Positions 1 to 5,642 of a stretch of DNA of 5,710 nucleotides are shown in pieces. The stretch's first letter is position 1, and each line of letters starts with the position of its first letter. The translations under genes were made by a program, and so were the position numbers. The notes under the pieces are model-generated. The model saw only the letters and a list, made by a program, of their open reading frames with translations. It was not told where the DNA came from and did not search any database. The DNA comes from Actinomycetota bacterium (GTDB lineage Bacteria > Actinomycetota > Actinomycetes > Actinomycetales > Microbacteriaceae): assembly GCA_010028615.1 (NCBI GenBank), contig RHAS01000057.1, positions 1-5,710 of the forward strand, in the 5' to 3' direction.

Positions 1-1143
1 ACCTACGCTTCGATCATCTCGAATATCCAAAACAAGGGCTTTGTCACCAAGCGCGGCCAGGCTCTAGTGCCGGAGTGGATCGCCTTCACAGTGATCCGTT
101 TCCTAGAGGAGAACGTCGAGCGTCTTGTTGATTACGCCTTTACCGCTGCGATGGAAGAAGACCTTGATGAGATAGCCGAAGGCACCATGAACCGCAGCCA
201 ATGGCTAAAAGAGTTCTATTTCGGTTCCGAAAATAACCCTGGACTTCACTCCATCGTCGATAACATTGGCGACATCGATGCCAAGGCATTGAACTCAATT
301 GACCTAGGTGACGGAATCACTTTGCGAACAGGTAAGTATGGCCCTTATTTAGAGATTTATATTGAACCTGGTGCTGAAGGTGCAGATGAGAACGGCAGAC
401 GAATCATCAATATTCCTGAAGGTCTAGCTCCCGATGAACTAACTTTGGAAAAAGCCCACGAACTTATTGAAGCGCCAATAATCAAAGACCGCATACTTGG
501 TGTTGAACCTGAATCTGGCTTAAATATTTTGTTCAAAGATGGTCGCTATGGTCCTTACGTCTTGCTTGATGATCCTGATGCGAAAAAGCCTAGAACTGCA
601 TCACTATTTAAGACAATGTCGGTTGAGGCCATGGACCTACCGACCGCGATTAAGTTATTGTCCTTACCTAGAGTTATTGGTCAAGATCCAGAATCTGGCT
701 TAGACATCACCGCGCAAAATGGAAAGTTCGGGCCATATCTACTAAAGGGTAAAGAATCCAGAAGTTTGCAATCAGAGGATCAGATATTTGAGATTGATCT
801 TGACGGGGCTCTGGCTTTGTTTGCTCATCCTAAACTACGTGGCAGAGTAACCGCTGCAACTCCGCTAAAAGAATTTGGTGAAGATCCAGCCGCCAAGACT
901 AACGTTGTTGCAAAGAGTGGACAGTTTGGTTTGTATGTAACCGACGGTGCGATCAATGCGACGGTGCCAAAGGATGAGCCACTGGAAGAGCTAACCGCTG
1001 AACGTGCTTTTGAGCTCTTGGCAATTAGACGCGAGAAGCTTGGTCTGGAACCAGGTCAGCCAGCACCTAAGGCATCTAAGTCTCGCCGCAGCGTTGCACC
1101 GGCTAGAACAGTCAAAAAAGGCGCAACCCGAAAGGCTAAGTAA
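1..1143 (+). CDS. topA: DNA topoisomerase I (type IA), 3' part; 5' end outside window
   Basis: This is the last 380 codons of topoisomerase I, the type IA enzyme that relaxes negative supercoils by single-strand passage. The reading frame is open from base 1, so the GTG at 67 is an internal valine and not a start. The first residues (YASIISNIQ, then KRGQALVPEW) and the LVDYAFTAAMEEDLDEIA stretch near 127-180 match the end of the type IA core. The Toprim domain and catalytic tyrosine lie upstream, outside the window. Four C-terminal topoisomerase repeats follow, marked by GKYGPY (331-348), GRYGPY (541-558), GKFGPY (721-738) and GQFGLY (919-936). The protein ends in a Lys/Arg/Ala-rich tail (about 1060-1140). 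The fragment has no cysteine, so it lacks the zinc ribbons of the E. coli enzyme, as is usual in Actinobacteria, where the repeats and basic tail bind DNA. The TAA stop directly abuts the tmk start. Confidence 0.96.
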   Translation, partial: TYASIISNIQNKGFVTKRGQALVPEWIAFTVIRFLEENVERLVDYAFTAAMEEDLDEIAEGTMNRSQWLKEFYFGSENNPGLHSIVDNIGDIDAKALNSIDLGDGITLRTGKYGPYLEIYIEPGAEGADENGRRIINIPEGLAPDELTLEKAHELIEAPIIKDRILGVEPESGLNILFKDGRYGPYVLLDDPDAKKPRTASLFKTMSVEAMDLPTAIKLLSLPRVIGQDPESGLDITAQNGKFGPYLLKGKESRSLQSEDQIFEIDLDGALALFAHPKLRGRVTAATPLKEFGEDPAAKTNVVAKSGQFGLYVTDGAINATVPKDEPLEELTAERAFELLAIRREKLGLEPGQPAPKASKSRRSVAPARTVKKGATRKAK

Positions 1144-1146
1144 TTG
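1131..1146 (+). promoter_or_regulatory. Ribosome binding site and TTG start of tmk
   Basis: AAAGG at 1131-1135 is 8 bases before the TTG at 1144. It sits within the last codons of topA, whose TAA directly precedes the TTG. This spacing supports TTG as the true start and suggests that ribosomes finishing topA can re-initiate on tmk. Confidence 0.55.
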
Positions 1147-1761
1147 AGCGGATTATTTATTTCTTTTGAAGGGATCGATGGGGTCGGAAAATCCACCCAG
1201 GCCGATCTCTTGGAGAAGTATTTGCTTGGCCAGGGTAAAACTGTGGTGCGGACTCTAGAGCCAGGCGGCACCGAGGTTGGCGTTGAGATTCGTAAGATTC
1301 TGTTGCACCATCGCGGTGAGTTAGCCCCAAGGGCCGAGGCGGCTCTGTTTGCAGCAGATCGAGCTCACCATGTGGCAAGCAAAATAAGGCCAGCGCTTGA
1401 GCGCGGCGAAATAGTAATTACCGACAGGTATTTTGATTCGTCGGTTGCCTATCAAGGAGCAGGGCGAGAACTTTCCATGGAAGAGGTTCGTAACCTATCG
1501 CTCTGGGCGGTTGGTGGATTACTACCCGACCTGACCGTTTTGCTTGATTTGCCAGCTGATATTGCTAGATCCAGAAGAAACAAAACGGGAACCGAGCCAG
1601 ATCGCCTTGAGAGCGAGAAGATTGAGTTTTTTGAGCGGGCTCGGCAGGCCTATCTTGGCCTTGCTGAGAATGAACCAGAACGGTTTCTGGTAGTTGATGC
1701 AGCAACCGATGTCGAAAAAATGCAGGAGATTATTAGGGCACGCGTTTCGGGGCTAATCTAA
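1144..1761 (+). CDS. tmk: Thymidylate kinase (dTMP kinase)
   Basis: Cytoplasmic kinase converting dTMP to dTDP with ATP, an essential step towards dTTP. The 205-residue length is normal for bacterial Tmk. Visible motifs are the P-loop GIDGVGKST (residues 10-18), the substrate-loop EPGGT (39-43), the DRY motif at 94-96 followed by SSVAYQG, and an Arg-rich lid region with RSRR (142-145) and DRLE (153-156). The start is the TTG immediately after the topA stop. It places MSGLFISFEG just before the P-loop as in other family members, and AAAGG at 1131-1135 lies 8 bases upstream as a plausible ribosome binding site inside the topA tail. No later start would keep the first beta strand. Zero-base spacing to topA and 4 bases to holB indicate cotranscription and translational coupling. 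The rare start codon may keep expression modest. Identification is secure. Confidence 0.97.
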   Translation: MSGLFISFEGIDGVGKSTQADLLEKYLLGQGKTVVRTLEPGGTEVGVEIRKILLHHRGELAPRAEAALFAADRAHHVASKIRPALERGEIVITDRYFDSSVAYQGAGRELSMEEVRNLSLWAVGGLLPDLTVLLDLPADIARSRRNKTGTEPDRLESEKIEFFERARQAYLGLAENEPERFLVVDAATDVEKMQEIIRARVSGLI

Positions 1762-1765
1762 ATTT

Positions 1766-2917
1766 ATGGTTACTGCTCCAAGAGTTTTTCGTGATGTTAT
1801 CTCACAGCCCGAGGCTGTCAGCGAACTCTTGCGCGAGCTTGCCAAATCTAAAGAGGTTCATCATGCCTGGCTTTTTACTGGTCCACCGGGCTCTGGTCGA
1901 AGCCAAATTGCTTTTGCGTTTGCTGCAGCTTTAGTATGCCCGCAGGGTGGTTGCGCTGAATGCAATGCCTGCCAGATGGTGCGCATCGGAAATCATCCTG
2001 ATGTTCAGGTTCTGAATACCGAGCGAGTTCAAATCAGTATTGAAGAGGTCAGCGAGTTTATTGAAAAGTCCGAGCAGATGCCGGCGCTAGCAAATTACCG
2101 CATCATGATTGTTGAAGATGCCGATCGAATGAGTGAGCGCACCAGCAACTTGCTACTGAAATCCTTAGAAGAGCCCCCAAAGGGAACTATCTGGATGCTC
2201 TGTGCACCTAGCGAATCAGATCTATTGCCCACCATTCGCTCTAGAGTTCGTCGAATAATGCTGAAGGTACCTAGCGTTGATGAAGTGGCAAGACTGCTAA
2301 TTGAGAAGTATTCGGTTCCAGAGCATCTAGCTCTAACTGCTGCTGCTCAAGCGCAAAGCCATGTTGGTATGGCGAGACGGCTTGCTACTAATGCACCAGC
2401 TCGAGAGCGCAGATCTAAGGTTCTAGAAGCTGTTTTAGCAATCGCTGACTTGCCAAGCGCAATAAGCGCATCTGAGATTTTATTGAAGTTAGCCGAAAGC
2501 GATGGGCAGCAATTAACCGGGGAGCTCGACGAGCAGGAAAGAGCCGAATTGCTGGCGAGGATGGGAATCACCGAGGATTCTAAATTGACCCCAGCTATGC
2601 GCTCGCAAATAAAGAAACTCGAAGATGCTCAGAAGAAAAGGGCCACTAGGTCAAAGCGCGATGGGTTAGATCGGATATTTGTTGACCTGATGGGTCTCTA
2701 CCGTGATGTTTTGGCGATTCAACTTGGCTCAGGGCAGAAGCTTATCAACCCAGATTTAGAAAATCAGATCAGGGCTTTGGCTAGAGACATTACTCAGGCT
2801 CAGGCTATTCACGCTATTGAAAAAATCCAGCAGGTGCGTTACCGGATGGACAGAAACGTCAAAGACAGTTTGCTGCTTGATTCGCTAGCAGTTTCTTTGC
2901 GAAGAAAGCGGGCGTAG
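1766..2917 (+). CDS. holB: DNA polymerase III subunit delta' (clamp loader)
   Basis: AAA+ family delta' subunit, which with delta and gamma/tau loads the beta sliding clamp on DNA. At 383 residues it matches actinobacterial HolB. An N-terminal AAA+ module has a P-loop-like GPPGSGRS (39-46), in which Arg45 replaces the usual Lys. A four-cysteine zinc site follows: C58, C63, C66, C69. Next are VEDADRM (116-122) in the Walker B position, LLLKSLEEPP (129-138), and TIRSRV (156-161). In the last motif the Ser-Arg of the SRC motif is kept, so the trans-acting arginine finger is present, but its Cys is Val. A charged helical insert (about 265-300, ending near KKRATRSKRDGLDR) and an alpha-helical collar domain complete it. 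The loss of the P-loop Lys fits delta' being a non-hydrolysing subunit. The gene starts 4 bases after tmk, and its TAG shares one base with the next GTG. No strong Shine-Dalgarno is seen, so coupling to tmk is likely. Confidence 0.95.
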   Translation: MVTAPRVFRDVISQPEAVSELLRELAKSKEVHHAWLFTGPPGSGRSQIAFAFAAALVCPQGGCAECNACQMVRIGNHPDVQVLNTERVQISIEEVSEFIEKSEQMPALANYRIMIVEDADRMSERTSNLLLKSLEEPPKGTIWMLCAPSESDLLPTIRSRVRRIMLKVPSVDEVARLLIEKYSVPEHLALTAAAQAQSHVGMARRLATNAPARERRSKVLEAVLAIADLPSAISASEILLKLAESDGQQLTGELDEQERAELLARMGITEDSKLTPAMRSQIKKLEDAQKKRATRSKRDGLDRIFVDLMGLYRDVLAIQLGSGQKLINPDLENQIRALARDITQAQAIHAIEKIQQVRYRMDRNVKDSLLLDSLAVSLRRKRA

Positions 2918-2919
2918 TG
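2915..2919 (+). promoter_or_regulatory. TAGTG stop/start overlap, holB to hydrolase
   Basis: The last base of the holB stop TAG is the first base of the GTG start of the hydrolase. Only weak purine-rich sequence (GAAGAAAG at 2901-2908) lies upstream. Re-initiation by ribosomes terminating holB is the likely route of translation. This overlap is the main reason for choosing this start, and it also gives the protein its positively charged N-terminus before the hydrophobic segment. Confidence 0.6.
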
Positions 2920-4488
2920 GCCAGGAAAAATTCTGTCGTACTGACTCTGAGCATCATCGCCGGGTTACTCTCTTTTGGTTTCTTGGTTTATCAGGAGCTA
3001 CCAAAACCAGGTGGTAGCTTTACCCCGGACCCAGCTGCTACCGAGCAGGTTGCCGAAGACCTGATGCCTTTCTATTCGCAGAAGCCACTCTGGCGAGATT
3101 GCGAAGGTAATAATCCAGATGCCCGCTGCGGCGAAATAGATGTTCCTCTGGATTGGTCAAAACCCAGCGCGGGCACCATTCAGATTGCATTAGCGATAAA
3201 TCCAGCCGATGATCCAAAAAACGCACCTTATCTACTTATGAATCCAGGGGGACCTGGCAGTAGTGGGCGAGACTGGGTGACGGATTTCATTGACTCAACC
3301 GGCACAGACAAACTTCGCGGCGAGTACAACATTGTGGGGTTTGACCCCAGAGGTGTTGGTAAGAGCACCGCAGTGAAGTGTCTTTCTACTAGTGCCTTAG
3401 AAGACTTCCTCTATAAGCCTTCACCTTTTGATTACTTATCGGAGAAGGACATCGAATACAGCAAAACCCAGCTAAAGAAGTTTGCAAATGCCTGTCTAAA
3501 AAATACCGGTGAGCTTTTAGGCAATATCGATACCGCTTCGGCGGCACGTGACATGGATGTGATCCGTGCAGTGCTTGGCCAAAAGCAGCTGAATTATCTT
3601 GGTTATTCCTATGGAACATTACTGGGAGCCACTTATGCGGTTCTCTATCCAGATAAGGTTGGCCGCTTTGTTTTGGATGGAGTAGTTGATCCAACCACAT
3701 CGGCAGAGGTTGATTCTCTCAATCAGCTAAGAGGTTTCACTTCGGCGATGGAAGCTTATCTTTCCGATTGCATAAAAAATGTCTCGGACTGTCCGTTTGC
3801 TGGGTTGACCGTCAAGCAGGCAATGCAGAAAATCGGCACTGAGTTTTTAGGAAACCTAGAAGATGGCGCTATTGATACCAGTGCGGGTAGGGATTTGAGC
3901 CTGACTGCAGGTTTCACAGGAATTATCGCTGCCCTTTACGCGGAGAATTCATGGAGCTATCTGACTTCAGCGTTCAATGAGTACTTCAGTGCTGAACAAG
4001 ATGGTCGAATTTTCCTCTTGCTAGCAGATTCTTATTACACCTTCGACAGTGAAGGTAATAAGTTCACTAGCAATATCAACGAAGCCTTCAGAGCAATTAC
4101 CTGTATCGACTCAAGAGAATCAGAAGATGAAAACCAGATGCAAGAGCAGAATGAAAAGGCTTTATCGATAAGCCCAATCTTTGGTAGGTATTGGCAATAT
4201 GGTGGTCTAGCCTGCCATGGCTGGCCATATCCAGTAAAGCCACTACCAGCTGACTACTCGGCTAAGGGTGCACCTACGATGTTGGTTATCGGCACCACCA
4301 ATGATCCGGCTACGCCTTATTCGCAGGCAAAGAACTTTGCTGAAAATGTTTTAGCCGATGCTTACCTCCTCACCTATAAAGGGGAAGGTCACACCGCCTA
4401 CGAGCAGTCGAATACATGTGTGGCCAAAGTTGTTGACGATTTTCTTTTGGACGGCAAGCTCGAGGGCAAGGCAAAGACCTGTAATTAG
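2917..4488 (+). CDS. Membrane-anchored/exported alpha/beta hydrolase, S33/TAP-like peptidase family
   Basis: Serine hydrolase of the tripeptidyl-aminopeptidase (SlpD/E, Hip1-like) group, 523 residues, close to the usual length. MARK followed by a hydrophobic stretch (about 7-25) is a signal or signal-anchor. I see no lipobox cysteine and no clear AxA cleavage site, so it may stay tethered outside the membrane. The catalytic core has the oxyanion-region NPGGPGSSG (109-117), GFDPRGVGKS (141-150), and the nucleophile elbow GYSYG (229-233, Ser231). Asp463 in GTTNDPATPY and His492 in GEGHTAY lie in the C-terminal TAP-like region and complete the triad. Ten cysteines, including CxxxxxC-type pairs near 285/292, fit disulfides outside the cytoplasm. 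The GTG start overlaps the holB TAG by one base (TAGTG), giving translational coupling. The exact substrate is unknown; peptide N-termini or esters are likely. A hydrolase at this place after holB is common in related actinobacteria as far as I recall. Confidence 0.88.
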   Translation: MARKNSVVLTLSIIAGLLSFGFLVYQELPKPGGSFTPDPAATEQVAEDLMPFYSQKPLWRDCEGNNPDARCGEIDVPLDWSKPSAGTIQIALAINPADDPKNAPYLLMNPGGPGSSGRDWVTDFIDSTGTDKLRGEYNIVGFDPRGVGKSTAVKCLSTSALEDFLYKPSPFDYLSEKDIEYSKTQLKKFANACLKNTGELLGNIDTASAARDMDVIRAVLGQKQLNYLGYSYGTLLGATYAVLYPDKVGRFVLDGVVDPTTSAEVDSLNQLRGFTSAMEAYLSDCIKNVSDCPFAGLTVKQAMQKIGTEFLGNLEDGAIDTSAGRDLSLTAGFTGIIAALYAENSWSYLTSAFNEYFSAEQDGRIFLLLADSYYTFDSEGNKFTSNINEAFRAITCIDSRESEDENQMQEQNEKALSISPIFGRYWQYGGLACHGWPYPVKPLPADYSAKGAPTMLVIGTTNDPATPYSQAKNFAENVLADAYLLTYKGEGHTAYEQSNTCVAKVVDDFLLDGKLEGKAKTCN

Positions 4489-4491
4489 CCG

Positions 4492-5406
4492 ATGAAAAAT
4501 AACCGCATCCAAGAGTTTTTCTCCAAGAAGTTTCGCTCATTGCTATCCAATGACCCGAGTGGTGTTCCGCCTTGGCTAAAGGTAATTGCCGATGGAGATA
4601 CTGGCGGATTATTCTTACCCACCGATGCACCATGGGTGGTCCATCGCGATTTTGGAACTCTAGTTGGCGGGATTAGAGCACTGCTCGTTCAAGCGCTTCA
4701 CCCAGGGGCGGTAGCCGGGGTAACCAGTCATTCAAGATATCAATCCGATGCCCTGGGTAGATTAGCTGGCACCATTCGCTGGCTAACGGTAACGACTTTC
4801 GGTTCTTTCGAAGCTGTGGCTAGTGAAGCATCAAGGGTTAATCGTTTGCATGAAAGAGTAAGCGGCACCTTTACTGAGGGCAGTGGAAATGAACGTAACT
4901 ATAAAGCTGCAGACCAAGATTTACTTTTGTGGGTGCATATTGCCTTCACCGAAAGTTTTCTAGTTTGCCACCAACTTTATGCAACAAGAGAAATACCAGG
5001 TGGTGAAGATGCCTATGTAAGCCAATGGGCTAGATCGGTAAAAGATCTGGGGTTAATAAAGACACCATCCACTAAAGCAGAACTGGATGCGTTAATTCAG
5101 GAGTACATTTCTACAAATTCACTTCGAGTAGATCAGTCAACTAAGCAGGTAATCGCCTTTATTAGAAAACCAGGCTTACCTTGGTGGACTGCTGGCATCT
5201 ACCGCTTACTCTTTGCCGCGGCAGTAGCCAGTCTTAGTGAGCAGGAGCGAAAACTACTGAATTTAAGATCTGTCCCGCGCTGGCTGATTAGGCCGTGGAC
5301 CAGGTTTAGCCTTCGCTTTATCCGCTGGGTAATCGGGCCAGAATCGCCAATTGAGCAGGGGGCTTTGGAAAGACTGAAAAGAGTCGGCATTCTTCCAAAG
5401 AATTAG
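4492..5406 (+). CDS. MpaB/DUF2236-family protein (putative heme-dependent oxygenase)
   Basis: This 304-residue protein carries the hallmarks of the oxygenase MpaB/DUF2236 family, related to the catalytic domain of latex-clearing protein. In order these are GGIRALLVQALHPGAVAG (59-76) followed by HS (80-81), DALGRLAGTIRW (86-97), a TFGS turn (102-105), NRLHERVSGT (117-126), and a Y-x-A-x-D-x-x-LLLWVH stretch ending at His149. Conserved histidines at 70, 120 and 149 are the candidate heme ligands; I cannot say which is axial. The C-terminal third is helical and Arg/Trp-rich (RWLIRPWTRFSLRF, 263-276), possibly membrane-peripheral. There is no signal peptide, so it is probably cytoplasmic. Family members have been linked to oxidative cleavage of polyisoprene or mycotoxins, but most are uncharacterised, so no substrate is assigned. 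ATG lies 3 bases after the hydrolase stop with no clear Shine-Dalgarno, suggesting coupling. The gene ends 20 bases before the tRNA. Confidence 0.87.
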   Translation: MKNNRIQEFFSKKFRSLLSNDPSGVPPWLKVIADGDTGGLFLPTDAPWVVHRDFGTLVGGIRALLVQALHPGAVAGVTSHSRYQSDALGRLAGTIRWLTVTTFGSFEAVASEASRVNRLHERVSGTFTEGSGNERNYKAADQDLLLWVHIAFTESFLVCHQLYATREIPGGEDAYVSQWARSVKDLGLIKTPSTKAELDALIQEYISTNSLRVDQSTKQVIAFIRKPGLPWWTAGIYRLLFAAAVASLSEQERKLLNLRSVPRWLIRPWTRFSLRFIRWVIGPESPIEQGALERLKRVGILPKN

Positions 5407-5426
5407 ACTTAGAAGCGCTAAATAAC

Positions 5427-5499
5427 GCCACCCTAGCTCAGTCGGTAGAGCAGCTCCCTCGTAAAGAGCAGGTCAGGAGTTCGATTCTCCTGGGTGGCT
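5427..5499 (+). tRNA. tRNA-Thr, anticodon CGU (reads ACG)
   Basis: A full 73-base cloverleaf can be folded. The acceptor GCCACCC (5427-5433) pairs with GGGTGGC (5492-5498). The D arm is GCTC/GAGC (5436-5439 and 5448-5451). The anticodon loop CTCGTAA (5458-5464) carries CGT at 5460-5462. The T arm AGGAG/CTCCT has loop TTCGATT (5480-5486), the variable loop has five bases, and the discriminator is U at 5499. CCA is not encoded, since CTG follows, so it must be added after transcription. U73 and the overall sequence resemble actinobacterial threonine tRNAs. The anticodon stem is GCTCC/AGAGC (5453-5457 with 5465-5469). Four pairs are good, but the pair next to the loop, C31-A39, is a mismatch. 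The gene starts only 20 bases after the upstream CDS, with no clear terminator or promoter between, so it may be processed from the operon transcript. Confidence 0.95.
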
Positions 5500-5553
5500 C
5501 TGAACGAAATATTACTCATACAGTTTCCGCAATCACTTTCTAGCAGAATTTGC

Positions 5554-5569
5554 ATTTACGTAGGTAAAT
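5554..5569. repeat. Perfect inverted repeat ATTTAC-GTAG-GTAAAT
   Basis: Six-base arms (5554-5559 and 5564-5569) around a 4-base centre. It is too AT-rich to be a strong hairpin and no T-run follows, so it is not a terminator. An operator-like protein site is possible. In a 31% GC region, chance is also a fair explanation. Confidence 0.4.
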
Positions 5570-5584
5570 CAAGGAATTAGTAAT

Positions 5585-5597
5585 CTAAATCATTTAG
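5585..5597. repeat. Perfect dyad CTAAAT-C-ATTTAG
   Basis: A 6+1+6 perfect palindrome. Its right end overlaps the AGGGG ribosome-binding-like sequence at 5596-5600, so a bound repressor or a folded RNA here could block initiation at the ATG at 5607. Size and symmetry fit a small dimeric regulator's half-sites. Function is inferred only from position. Confidence 0.4.
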
Positions 5598-5642
5598 GGG
5601 CACTAGATGCATTCGAAAAAACCAACCCAATTGGATCAATGA
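5596..5642 (+). CDS. Possible micro-ORF (11 codons) with good ribosome binding site, or broken start of a longer ORF
   Basis: AGGGG at 5596-5600 is 6 bases before the ATG at 5607-5609, the best ribosome-binding arrangement in the tail region. The ORF encodes MHSKKPTQLDQ and stops at TGA 5640-5642. After that TGA the same frame stays open to the window edge (22 further complete codons, 5643-5708) and encodes a charged SDKEK followed by hydrophobic residues. It could be a leader peptide, the interrupted start of a small membrane protein, or chance. No product is recognised. The complete ORF itself is 5607-5642; the range given includes the ribosome binding site. Confidence 0.2.
5616..5634 (-). 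terminator. Possible weak minus-strand terminator
   Basis: Read on the minus strand, CCAA-TTGGG-TTGG is followed at once by six T residues (the A-run at 5616-5621 on the + strand). The stem is only 4 pairs, so it is weak. It lies one base beyond a minus-strand TGA (5638-5636), which ends a frame entering from the right edge. That position is what makes it worth listing. Confidence 0.25.

Noticed and set aside
67..69. GTG as the start of the first gene
   Set aside because: The frame is open upstream to base 1 and encodes conserved topoisomerase I sequence, so the gene begins before the window.
511..702. Repeated 12-mer GAATCTGGCTTA at 511-522 and 691-702
   Set aside because: It encodes the same ESGL of two successive TopA C-terminal repeats, so it reflects domain duplication and not a mobile or regulatory repeat.
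1056..1378. Minus-strand reading frames across the topA/tmk junction
   Set aside because: They are shadows of strongly conserved TopA and Tmk coding sequence and resemble no protein family.
3389..3700. 103-codon minus-strand frame inside the hydrolase
   Set aside because: It lies opposite the nucleophile-elbow region of a clear alpha/beta hydrolase. No ribosome binding site or family signature is seen.
4370..4633. 87-codon minus-strand frame spanning the hydrolase/MpaB junction
   Set aside because: Both plus-strand genes are well supported here, and the minus-strand product has low-complexity features and no recognisable motif.
5372..5418. Small hairpins (GACT/AGTC, CTTC/GAAG) near the end of the MpaB-like gene as a terminator
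   Set aside because: Stems are only about 4 pairs and no T-run follows.
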